A DNA stretch of 64,000 bases, from positions 1,273,218 to 1,337,217 of the forward strand of contig NZ_KQ033919.1 in the NCBI RefSeq assembly GCF_000969825.1, read 5' to 3'. Under the pieces are notes generated by a model, which was given only the letters and a program-made list of their open reading frames with translations, searched no databases and had not been told where the DNA came from. Below are positions 9,295 to 17,058 of this stretch, one piece after another. Position 1 is the stretch's first letter. Each line of letters starts with the position of its first letter. The position numbers and the translations under genes are program-made. Origin of the DNA: Parabacteroides gordonii MS-1 = DSM 23371 (GTDB taxonomy: Bacteria > Bacteroidota > Bacteroidia > Bacteroidales > Tannerellaceae).

Positions 9295-9500
9295 TGACTA
9301 GCTAAAACGTTCCTTTTTTTTAGTCACTTTTTGGGAGGCGGTTTGCTTTCGTGTAAAAAAGCTCTAATTTCATACTCGTTTTTCTATCCTGTTGATAAGA
9401 AAGCATATAGGTTGGTAAAAATAATTCAGAAAAGGATTGCAGATTAAAAATTAAGCTATACCTTTGTATGACTAAAAAAAAGGAACGATTTTTCTAGTCA
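9295..9500. promoter_or_regulatory. Invertible promoter element of the S-layer-like gene (OFF orientation)
   Basis: Two 32-bp inverted repeats, 9295-9326 and 9469-9500, match at 29 of 32 positions, including the perfect 19-bp core CGTTCCTTTTTTTTAGTCA. Each arm itself is bounded by TGACTA...TAGTCA. The 142 bp between them contain a textbook promoter near the right arm pointing to the + strand, away from the gene that starts at 9214. Inversion would place it next to the left arm, about 110 bp before the start codon. No recombinase is encoded nearby. Confidence 0.85.
9437..9466 (+). promoter_or_regulatory. Bacteroidota-type promoter inside the invertible segment
   Basis: TTG (9437-9439), 19-bp spacer, TACCTTTG (9459-9466), ending 2 bp before the right inverted repeat. 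In the present orientation it would transcribe rightwards into a stretch with no + strand gene. Confidence 0.8.
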
Positions 9501-9863
9501 GTTCATTATCGCCATCTATCCTTTATTATTCAATATATAATATCCAATTTTCAACTATCTCTATTTATATATATGTACCCGCGCACGTTTCCTAATATAC
9601 TGTGTATCAATACTCATTTTTTCGAGTTTTCTCAGGGGAGTGTTAAAAGGCGATATTTAGCCTGCTTTTAAGCAATATGTAGCGACCGTTCCGCACCCTG
9701 GCAAGGGTTGTAAAAAGGAGAACCGGAGCAGAAGATCCAGATGTTAATAAGGAGCTTGTAAAAGATCTTGGTAGAGATGGATGTTTCAATTATTGACAGA
9801 AATGAGTGTTTCAGTTCTTGCCAGAAGTGAGCTATACAGCTGTGACTGTTATTGCATCCTTGA

Positions 9864-10082
9864 GGGCCTCGAAGAGGGCCTACTATGTTAACCGCTGGTG
9901 AAGCGAAGCGTAACCTGCGGTTAAAACTGCGTCTGATAACCGTCCTCGAAGAGGGCGAATAGGGGTGCTTTTCTGTCGCTCTTATTCGCCCCCTTCGGGG
10001 ACGATCTGTCTCTATTGTCTGCTTACCGCAGGTTGCGCTTCGCTTCACCAGCGGTTAAGTCAGTTGGCCCTCTTCGAGGGCC
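9864..10082. repeat. Nested 220-bp foldback repeat
   Basis: Three nested inverted repeats share one centre: 9864-9880 with 10066-10082 (GCCTCGAAGAGGGCC core), 9888-9924 with 10024-10058 (34 of 35 positions match, core CCGCTGGTGAAGCGAAGCG), and 9941-9962 with 9981-10004 (CGAAGAGGGCGAATA against TATTCGCCCCCTTCG, imperfect). The element is much more GC-rich than its surroundings. It resembles a REP/MITE-like intergenic element or a long structured RNA. An open frame across it on the minus strand (9668-10048) is judged spurious. Confidence 0.8.
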
Positions 10083-10123
10083 GGGATAGCTCAGTTTTTT
10101 CTAGTTTCGAGTCTCATCTTTTT

Positions 10124-10546
10124 CTAGAGATGAATCTTTAAACCCTTGCAGGTTTTTGCACCGTCGCTAATATCTTCTTCTCTTTCTTCTTTTTTTCTTT
10201 GGCAAAACAATGCATTTGCTAAAGCTTCACGTTTGTATTCCGCTTTTCTTTGAGCGTTTAGTGCACATTTCACCTGACGGGTCATGCTGGTATATGCACT
10301 TCTTACAAGACTGGCTAAGATTCTATTTTCATGATTACACAAATCTTCCGTACTTAATCGGTTTATCTTATTTCCCCAACGTTTCCAGAACAGGATCAAA
10401 CGTTTTCTTATGATGTCTTTAGCTGACCGAGGTTTCTTCGACTTACAAAGAAAGCAAACCGGCCGGGTCTCTTTCCTGGTCTTTATACCAGCAATTAGAC
10501 TCATTATCATATAAAGACAATAAAACTTTATCGCATTGTTCTTCAA
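10124..10546 (-). CDS. Doubtful basic protein, 140 residues, possibly a broken gene
   Basis: Not recognised. The sequence is Lys/Arg-rich, with a CFLC pair early (PVCFLCKSKKPRSAKDIIRK), a helical middle (LASLVRSAYTSMTRQVKCAL) and a charged tail. A better-looking start lies in another frame: an ATG at 10587-10589 begins MKASIIPVVDLSELLEEQ, runs 48 residues to a TAA at 10443-10445, and overlaps this frame. A frameshift joining the two would give one longer protein, so a decayed gene is plausible. It borders the foldback repeat. Confidence 0.35.
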   Translation of the reverse strand: MKNNAIKFYCLYMIMSLIAGIKTRKETRPVCFLCKSKKPRSAKDIIRKRLILFWKRWGNKINRLSTEDLCNHENRILASLVRSAYTSMTRQVKCALNAQRKAEYKREALANALFCQRKKEEREEDISDGAKTCKGLKIHL

Positions 10547-10621
10547 GCAATTCCGACAAATCGACTACAGGTATTATTGAAGCTTTCATACTAGTGACAT
10601 TTGAGATTAAAAATATAAATT

Positions 10622-11800
10622 TTACTTGAATTTAAGAATCCTGACTACCGGATTATCGTCCTCGACAAGTGTCTTCGCAATTTTCGGCCCATTTCCTTTC
10701 AATCGTTTTCCTTTATAGGCATCTATCACAGATGATGCCTGAATAAATTCGGCATACATATTCTTTGCGATAGCAGGAGATCCGCTTGGCTCCCATCTAC
10801 CCTGACTCCAAGCTCTCGTGTCATATTCTGCATCCAAAATCGATACTTTATTTATTTCTCCGGTTTTAATATCATACATAAATGCTGGAGTTTTTCCACC
10901 TGTCGAATTAAAATCTAAAAGAAACGTACCTATCAGCAAAAATTTATCAGTTGTCACAAAGGGGAACCATATATTCCGAGGTTCAGAGGCATGAGTTGAC
11001 GGTGTACGGAGCAATAGAGGGATTAATTCTTTTTCCGGAGATAATTGATATAGCGTATCAGACGATATATCTGCAATCATTAAATTCTGACCATAATGCA
11101 TGTTCTGTGGATAATAAAATTGAAAAGATCTCCATTTGTTTCCTTCTAATTTTTGAGGTATAGCATTTGAATATCTTTTCGAAAAATGAAGTCCCAACAT
11201 GGCAATCAAACTGCCGTCTTTTTTGGAAACAAGACGATAAGGATCTTTTTTAGTCTTGCTTTCACGCCCAGGTTCAACAATTACATCATCGTATATAAAT
11301 AGGGATTCATCATCAAAATTGAAAATTTTCATATCATTATCAAATCCATTTATTTTCAACGTTCGCTTATATTCTCCCTTTAGTGAATAAACCAGAATAA
11401 ATTGAGAACAGACATATATCTCCTCCTTCTTTTCATCCAAAATAGTACCATTTTTAATCCAAGTATACTCCATACCTCCTTGTCCTTTGTGATTAAAATG
11501 AGAATAGAGCTTTCCTGTTTTACGATCGAAAACAAATATATCTCCTAATCGAGCTTCATGTACAAGAATATATTTATCCGTAACAGCCGAGAGTACCGAT
11601 GAACCACCTAACAAAATATCATCTGTCGTCTCCAACGGCACATACTCAATATCTGCCATATCCTGAAGACGTAACTTTTTTTGAGGATAGTCTTTTGAAA
11701 AATCAAAAACCGGCAAGTCTCCTGTTTTCGATTGAGAACTTATTAATTGAATCCCTATTAAAAAGAAGGAAAGTAATAAGATGAGTTGTTGTGTCTTCAT
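10622..11800 (-). CDS. 6-bladed beta-propeller family protein
   Basis: 392 residues with a cleavable signal peptide (MKTQQLILLLSFFLIGIQLISSQ). The opening DFSKDYPQKKLRLQDMADIEYVPLET is typical of the Bacteroidales '6-bladed beta-propeller' family (BF3164/DUF4934-like), and the rest alternates short strands of the type YILVHEARLGDIFVFDRKTGK. These are exported proteins of unknown molecular role, often multi-copy in Bacteroidales. Monocistronic, divergent from the HU-like gene at 12152. Confidence 0.8.
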   Translation of the reverse strand: MKTQQLILLLSFFLIGIQLISSQSKTGDLPVFDFSKDYPQKKLRLQDMADIEYVPLETTDDILLGGSSVLSAVTDKYILVHEARLGDIFVFDRKTGKLYSHFNHKGQGGMEYTWIKNGTILDEKKEEIYVCSQFILVYSLKGEYKRTLKINGFDNDMKIFNFDDESLFIYDDVIVEPGRESKTKKDPYRLVSKKDGSLIAMLGLHFSKRYSNAIPQKLEGNKWRSFQFYYPQNMHYGQNLMIADISSDTLYQLSPEKELIPLLLRTPSTHASEPRNIWFPFVTTDKFLLIGTFLLDFNSTGGKTPAFMYDIKTGEINKVSILDAEYDTRAWSQGRWEPSGSPAIAKNMYAEFIQASSVIDAYKGKRLKGNGPKIAKTLVEDDNPVVRILKFK

Positions 11801-11947
11801 GATTTTTTGTTTTTATATATTATGCTTGCATTGAATCTTATTCAATTTCGAAAGATACGTATTATTACGAGAATTACGTAGCGAAGAGAGCCAAAATTAT
11901 TTAATCCCAATATTTATATGCAATTAGTACATAAAATATACAAAAAG

Positions 11948-11991
11948 GTACCGTATGCCGGTACAATTCCTTCTTTACGGTATTATATTTG
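11948..11991 (+). promoter_or_regulatory. Promoter and palindrome ahead of the second HU-like gene
   Basis: A -7 box TATATTTG (11984-11991) is preceded by the palindrome GTACCG-TATGC-CGGTAC (11948-11964) and a second half-site TTACGGTA just before the box. The arrangement suggests an operator. The remaining part of 11801-12151 is AT-rich without other clear signals. Confidence 0.5.
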
Positions 11992-12151
11992 TATTCAAAC
12001 CTTTTTGCATTTGATATATATCAAACGAATAAAGCACATATATGCTTCTTCCATTTGATAATTGATCTCTTTTCATTCGATATTAGCAGAATGAATTTTT
12101 GTTTGGGACAAAAAATAGCTCCGACTGGTATTAATTTAAATAAAGATAGCA

Positions 12152-12745
12152 ATGAGTATAAAATTCGGATGGTATAAGACCCCTGTCCCGGGAGACAGGG
12201 AAGACAAACAGGTTCCGCATGCACGGATCATTTCGCAAGGGACACTCGACACTAAATATATGTGTAAGATGATCTCGATGTCGAGCACCATTTCATCGGC
12301 CGATGTAAAAGGGGTATTGGAAGCACTGAATTTCTGGATGGGATTTTATCTGTCGGAAGGGAACAGTATCGAATTGGATGGACTGGGATATTTCACCCCT
12401 ACCCTGAAAAGCCGGATCGAAACGGATGAAAATGGCAAAAACAAAGTAGTTGCAGAAGCCGACTCGGTCAGTTTCCGTTGCGCAACATCCTTGAAAAGCC
12501 AGATACGGGAAGCAGGGCTGGAAGCGGTGAAAAAGGCGAATACAGAAAAACTCACACAGGAACAACGCCTGGAGAATATAATGAAAGAGGTTAAAGATAG
12601 CAAATGTATAAATTGCAGTACCGGCATGCAGATAAATCATTGCAGCCGGTTCATGGCTCTGAATGATCTGAAATCGCTGATGGACAGCAACAAACTGATT
12701 CAGGTCGGCAAAGGTAAACAAACAATGTACATACAGTCGTTTTAA
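12152..12745 (+). CDS. HU-like DNA-binding protein with C-terminal extension
   Basis: 197 residues. The first ~120 residues (MSIKFGWYKTPVPG ... ISMSSTISSADVKGVLEALNFWM ... LDGLGYFTPTLKSR) form the HU-like domain of Bacteroidales, sharing the SSTxSSADVK signature with the protein at 2920-3372. The last ~65 residues after a Gln/Glu-rich linker contain CINCSTGMQINHCSRFMALNDLKSLMDSNKLIQVGKGKQ, which looks like a small helical or wing domain; its function is unknown. Monocistronic. Confidence 0.82.
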   Translation: MSIKFGWYKTPVPGDREDKQVPHARIISQGTLDTKYMCKMISMSSTISSADVKGVLEALNFWMGFYLSEGNSIELDGLGYFTPTLKSRIETDENGKNKVVAEADSVSFRCATSLKSQIREAGLEAVKKANTEKLTQEQRLENIMKEVKDSKCINCSTGMQINHCSRFMALNDLKSLMDSNKLIQVGKGKQTMYIQSF

Positions 12746-12773
12746 CCACAGCGAAAATTCAACATATAAGAGA

Positions 12774-12805
12774 TTTGCAGAATTGAAGAACAAAAAGTAT
12801 CTTTG
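12774..12805 (+). promoter_or_regulatory. Promoter upstream of the ATPase remnant
   Basis: TTTG (12774-12777), 20-bp spacer, TATCTTTG (12798-12805). It survives intact although the gene behind it is truncated. Confidence 0.7.
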
Positions 12806-12807
12806 CA

Positions 12808-12852
12808 ATGACCATTAATGTAATGGCCATTAAATTAACCATCATTAAAACA
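12808..12852. repeat. Three tandem 15-bp units with CCATTA palindromes
   Basis: Units begin at 12808, 12823 and 12838: ATGACCATTAATGTA, ATGGCCATTAAATTA, ACCATCATTAAAACA. The first two form the inverted repeat TGACCATTA/TAATGGCCA. They start at the predicted transcription start of the promoter at 12774-12805. Confidence 0.65.
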
Positions 12853-13274
12853 GAACCGAACCGGAAAGCAGAAACAGCCGCTGGTGCCTGAATGATAATT
12901 ATCTGATGTTTTGGTTCCGTTTTATATTCCCCAACCTGTCTATGATAGAATTAGGAAAAAACGATATGCTTGAAAAATTCATCTTAAAGAACTATGAACA
13001 GTACAGCGGGCATATACTGGAACGTTATTTCAGAGACATGATTGCTGAAAGTGAAGACATTACGGACATCGGTAATTATTGGGACAACAAGGGAGAAAAT
13101 GAAATCGACCTTATCGCCCTCAATCGCTTTGATGGAAAGACATTAATAGCTGAAGTCAAACGAAATCCAAATAAGATTAATATAGCTCGTCTATATGAAA
13201 AAGTTGCTTCCATACAGAAACAATTATCGCATTACACATTGGATATAAAAGGCTTGTCACTGCAAGATATGTAA
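12849..13274 (+). pseudogene. C-terminal remnant of a DUF234-type AAA ATPase
   Basis: In frame from 12849 the translation reads RNSRWCLNDNYLMFWFRFIFPN, the characteristic junction of these ATPases (normally RxSRYxLxDNFLxFWFRFIYPN), followed by the DUF234 nuclease-like end (ENEIDLIALNR ... LIAEVKRN). The AAA domain with Walker A and B, normally ~250 residues upstream, is missing and a TAA lies at 12846-12848. An internal ATG at 12906 gives a 122-residue frame, but this is a fragment of a larger gene. The original promoter seems to be still present at 12774-12805, so an internal deletion is likely. Confidence 0.75.
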
Positions 13275-13316
13275 ACAGCAGAACAGAAACGTTGAATAGA
13301 TTAAACCTCCGTCGAT

Positions 13317-15389
13317 ATGATATTACTCTCAAACATAGACTTCACCCTGCCACTGGCAGATCCGGTATTGAAATTCTTACTGATCCTGCTTATTATATTG
13401 GCAGCTCCGCTCCTGCTGAACAAACTGAGGGTGCCTCATTTGCTCGGATTGATCATTGCCGGGGCCATTATCGGGCCGAACGGTTTTAACCTGGTGCTAC
13501 GGGATAGCAGTATCATTCTTTCGGGAACGGCCGGATTGCTTTATATCATGTTTCTGGCCGGGTTGGAAATCGATATGGGGGATTTTAAAAAGAACAGTGG
13601 GAAAAGCCTTACTTTCGGGATGTACACCTTCCTGATCCCAATGATCTTAGGGACAGCAACCGGATTATGGGTACTTAATTTCAGCATAGAGACATCGGTG
13701 TTGCTTGCCAGTATGTTTGCTTCGCACACGCTGATCGCCTACCCGATCATCAGTAAACTGGGGATCAGCAAGAATAATGCTGTGAGTATTACCGTCGGGG
13801 GAACGATGATCACGGATACACTGGCTTTGCTTGTGCTGACGATCATTGTCGGCATGGCGACAGGCAATGCGGATGATGCTTTCTGGATACGTCTAGGCAT
13901 ATCGGTCGTTGTTTTCGCTTTGTTCGTACTGCTTGTATTTCCTTTTATCGGACGCTGGTTCTTTAAAAGGGTACACGATAATATTTCACAATATATCTTT
14001 GTGCTCTCGATGGTTTTCTTTGGAGCCTTCCTGGCGCAATTGGCGGGGATGGAAGCTATTATCGGCTCTTTCCTGGCAGGGTTGGCACTGAACAGGCTGA
14101 TCCCGCAAAGTTCGCCGTTGATGAACCGCGTGGAATTTGTCGGTAATGCCATCTTTATTCCCTTCTTCCTGCTGAGTGTCGGAATGCTGATCGATTACCG
14201 GGCTTTTTTCACCAGCTTTGAAACGATTAAAGTCGGAGTAGTGATGATCATTGTAGCAACAGCCGCCAAATATGCGGCCGCATGGCTGACCCAAAAAACG
14301 TTCCGGCTCTCGGTAGACCAGCGAAGCGTTATTTTCGGACTTAGCAATGCGCAGGCTGCCGCCACACTAGCCGCAGTAATGGTCGGTTATAATGTCATAC
14401 TGGGAACAACACCGGACGGCGAACCGATCCGCCTGTTGAATGAAAGTGTCCTGAACGGAACGATCCTGATGATCCTGGTGACCTGTGCGATTGCCTCTTT
14501 CTCCGCCCAGAAAGGAGCCCACAACATTGCCATGAAAGAGTCGGAAGAAGAAAAAGACGACAATGAGGCGAAAGACGAGCATATCCTGATCCCTGTCAGC
14601 AATGAAGAAACGGTGGAAGAATTAGTACACCTCAGCCTGGCCGTCAAATCGAAAACCAATACCAGCGGGTTATATGCGCTTAAAGTGATAGACAACCATA
14701 ATAACTCGGACGAGAAAGCGCTGAAATCATCCAGGCGGGTACTGCAAACCGCCGTCGATACGGCAGCCGCCACAGACACACGCTTAAAAGGGCTGCTCCG
14801 GTACGACCTGAGCATCTCCAATGCGATCACCAGCGTAGTCAAGGAGCGTGAAATAACCGACCTCGTCCTCGGACTACATAAGGAGAAGGATATCCCGGCA
14901 GCCTTCCTGGGAAATATCGTGGAGAACGTGCTGCAACACAGCAGTGTGACGACATTTATTTACAAACCGGTACAACCGCTTTCAACCATCAAACGCCATC
15001 TGATCATCATCCCTGATCAGGCCGAGAAAGAGATCGGTTTCATACAGATCATGAACCGGGTATGGAATGTATTGCAGAACACCGGCGCAAAAGTGGTCTT
15101 TTACGGCTCCGACGACACCTTAAAAGCTATCAAAAAGCTGTTCGCCAAAAGGGCAGGAGAAATATCCTATACCCACTTCAGCGATTGGGACGATTTTCTG
15201 ATCGTTTTCCGGGATGTGAAAGCGGACGACAGCATGTGGGTGATCTTCAGCCGGAAGGAAGGTTTGTCGTATGACCCTGTAATGCCCCGTATTCCGGGAT
15301 ATCTGAATAAATATTTCCAGTCCAACAGCTTCATCCTCTCCTACCCGATACAGGCGAGCATGGATGAAAGTACAAGGTATCTGACATAA
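13317..15389 (+). CDS. Cation:proton antiporter, CPA2 family, with C-terminal USP-like domain
   Basis: 690 residues. The first ~390 contain about 12 membrane segments starting PVLKFLLILLIILAAPLLLNKLRVPHLLGLIIAGAIIGPNG-like, the canonical Na+/H+ exchanger opening of the CPA2/KefB group. After a charged linker (ESEEEKDDNEAKDEH) the cytoplasmic half (about 415-690) begins HILIPVSNEETVEELVHLSLAV, a universal-stress-protein-like fold. Acts in pH and cation homeostasis at the inner membrane. Ends before the Mla genes, which have their own promoter. Confidence 0.87.
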   Translation: MILLSNIDFTLPLADPVLKFLLILLIILAAPLLLNKLRVPHLLGLIIAGAIIGPNGFNLVLRDSSIILSGTAGLLYIMFLAGLEIDMGDFKKNSGKSLTFGMYTFLIPMILGTATGLWVLNFSIETSVLLASMFASHTLIAYPIISKLGISKNNAVSITVGGTMITDTLALLVLTIIVGMATGNADDAFWIRLGISVVVFALFVLLVFPFIGRWFFKRVHDNISQYIFVLSMVFFGAFLAQLAGMEAIIGSFLAGLALNRLIPQSSPLMNRVEFVGNAIFIPFFLLSVGMLIDYRAFFTSFETIKVGVVMIIVATAAKYAAAWLTQKTFRLSVDQRSVIFGLSNAQAAATLAAVMVGYNVILGTTPDGEPIRLLNESVLNGTILMILVTCAIASFSAQKGAHNIAMKESEEEKDDNEAKDEHILIPVSNEETVEELVHLSLAVKSKTNTSGLYALKVIDNHNNSDEKALKSSRRVLQTAVDTAAATDTRLKGLLRYDLSISNAITSVVKEREITDLVLGLHKEKDIPAAFLGNIVENVLQHSSVTTFIYKPVQPLSTIKRHLIIIPDQAEKEIGFIQIMNRVWNVLQNTGAKVVFYGSDDTLKAIKKLFAKRAGEISYTHFSDWDDFLIVFRDVKADDSMWVIFSRKEGLSYDPVMPRIPGYLNKYFQSNSFILSYPIQASMDESTRYLT

Positions 15390-15462
15390 AAATAGGATTT
15401 TCATACGCATTCGATTAAGCTATAAAATCATAAAGCGTGAACAGTTGTTGACATATTTCAGT

Positions 15463-15470
15463 TATATTTG
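15463..15470 (+). promoter_or_regulatory. -7 box of the mlaE-mlaF operon
   Basis: TATATTTG, 29 bp before the start of mlaE. The -33 element is not clear. Confidence 0.45.
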
Positions 15471-15499
15471 CAGACTGGAACAGATAAGTACTTCAAAAA

Positions 15500-16249
15500 A
15501 TGATGAATAAAGCATTACATAGAATGGGAGAATATGTCATGTTGATGGGGAAATCCATATCAATACCTGACAGATGGAGCATGTTCTTCAAACAATTGAT
15601 AAAAGAGATCTATAAACTGGGAGTCGATTCCCTCTGGATCGTAATAATCATTTCAGTCTTTATAGGTACGGTTATCGCTATTCAGATATCGCTGAATATC
15701 AGCTCTCCGTTGATCCCTAAATTTACAATCGGATATACGACCCGTGAGATTATCCTGCTTGAGTTTTCATCTTCTATCATGTGTTTGATCCTGGCCGGTA
15801 AGGTGGGAAGTAATATTGCTTCCGAGATCGGAACCATGCGCGTAACGGAACAAATCGATGCGATGGAAATCATGGGGGTAAATTCGGCTAATTTCCTGAT
15901 CATGCCGAAAATTGCCGGGCTGATGATCTTTATTCCAGTATTGGTTGTATTCAGTATGTTCACCGGTATGCTGGGAGGTATTGCAGCCAGTCACTCGACG
16001 GGAACGGGAATGACCCCCGCTTCTTTCGAATACGGATTGCAGTTCTATTTCAATGAATTCTATATTTGGTATTCTATTATAAAATCAGTGGTTTATGCCT
16101 TCATTATCTCATCGATAGCCGCTTATTTCGGGTACTATGTAAAAGGAGGTGCGCTTGAAGTTGGTAAAGCCAGTACAAACGCTGTAGTAATGAGCAGTAT
16201 CATGATCCTGCTGGCAGACGTAATAATGACCCATTTAATGCTTACGTAA
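15500..16249 (+). CDS. mlaE: MlaE-type ABC transporter permease
   Basis: 249 residues with about five membrane helices and the MlaE signature (GKVGSNIASEIGTMRVTEQIDAMEIMGVN split across residues ~95-125; EQIDA motif). The permease of the Mla phospholipid-trafficking system, which keeps lipid asymmetry in the outer membrane. Met2 is an alternative start. Followed 3 bp later by the ATPase mlaF; the MCE substrate-binding protein is not in this window. Confidence 0.9.
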   Translation: MMNKALHRMGEYVMLMGKSISIPDRWSMFFKQLIKEIYKLGVDSLWIVIIISVFIGTVIAIQISLNISSPLIPKFTIGYTTREIILLEFSSSIMCLILAGKVGSNIASEIGTMRVTEQIDAMEIMGVNSANFLIMPKIAGLMIFIPVLVVFSMFTGMLGGIAASHSTGTGMTPASFEYGLQFYFNEFYIWYSIIKSVVYAFIISSIAAYFGYYVKGGALEVGKASTNAVVMSSIMILLADVIMTHLMLT

Positions 16250-16252
16250 GAA

Positions 16253-17023
16253 ATGATAGAAGTAAAAAATATAACGAAATCATTTGAAGGTCGTACCGTA
16301 CTGAATAATATCAGTGCCGTCTTCGAAACGGGTAAAACCAATCTTATTATCGGACGAAGCGGTTCCGGTAAGACGGTTTTGATCAAAAATATTATCGGGC
16401 TGATGAAACCGGATTCAGGTGAGATCCTGTATGACGGCCGCGATTTGACTTCAATGGGGAAATTAGAGCTTAATATGCTCCGCCGGGAAATGGGTATGTT
16501 GTTTCAGGGTTCGGCCCTGTTCGACAGCATGACGGTTCTTGAAAACGTAATGTTCCCCCTTAATATGTTTTCTAAAGACTCTTTTAAAGAAAGGGAAAAG
16601 AGAGCGATGTTCTGCCTGGAGCGTGTAAACCTTTCGGAAGCCGAGCATTTGTATCCGTCCGAGATCAGTGGTGGTATGATGAAACGTGCAGCTATCGCCC
16701 GTGCCATTTCATTAAATCCGAAATATCTCTTTTGTGATGAGCCGAACTCAGGCCTCGACCCAAAGACTTCTTTGTTGATAGACGACCTGATCCACGATAT
16801 TACGACTGAATATAAGATGACGACTGTCATTAACACCCACGATATGAACTCGGTGATGAATATCGGAGAAAATATCATCTTCATCAAGGAAGGTGTCAAA
16901 GAATGGCAGGGGACAAAAGACCAGGTCATTACTTCTAACAATAAAGCCCTGAATGACTTTATCTTTGCATCCGACCTGTTCCGAAAGGTTAAGGAGGTGG
17001 AGATGCAACAGGAAGAAGGATAA
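16253..17023 (+). CDS. mlaF: MlaF-type ABC transporter ATP-binding protein
   Basis: 256 residues. Walker A GRSGSGKTV, Q-loop MGMLFQGSALFDSMTVLENV, signature SGGMMKRAAIARA (the 'SGGM' form typical of MlaF), Walker B YLFCDEPNSGLDP. Energises MlaE. Cotranscribed with mlaE and followed by a strong bidirectional terminator. Confidence 0.92.
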   Translation: MIEVKNITKSFEGRTVLNNISAVFETGKTNLIIGRSGSGKTVLIKNIIGLMKPDSGEILYDGRDLTSMGKLELNMLRREMGMLFQGSALFDSMTVLENVMFPLNMFSKDSFKEREKRAMFCLERVNLSEAEHLYPSEISGGMMKRAAIARAISLNPKYLFCDEPNSGLDPKTSLLIDDLIHDITTEYKMTTVINTHDMNSVMNIGENIIFIKEGVKEWQGTKDQVITSNNKALNDFIFASDLFRKVKEVEMQQEEG

Positions 17024-17057
17024 AAAAAACTCCGGTCGGTCGACCGGAGCTTTTTTA
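17022..17057. terminator. Bidirectional terminator between mlaF and the M16 peptidase
   Basis: Hairpin CTCCGGTC-GGTC-GACCGGAG (17030-17049) with A-run before and T-run after, so it can serve both converging genes. Confidence 0.92.
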
Positions 17058-17058
17058 T

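Noticed and set aside
9668..10048. Open frame of 126 codons on the minus strand
   Set aside because: It runs through the nested inverted repeat, so its sequence is set by the palindrome; composition is unlike a protein and there is no homologous motif.
11989..12177. 62-codon frame before the second HU-like gene
   Set aside because: It overlaps the leader and start of the HU-like gene and has no coding character.
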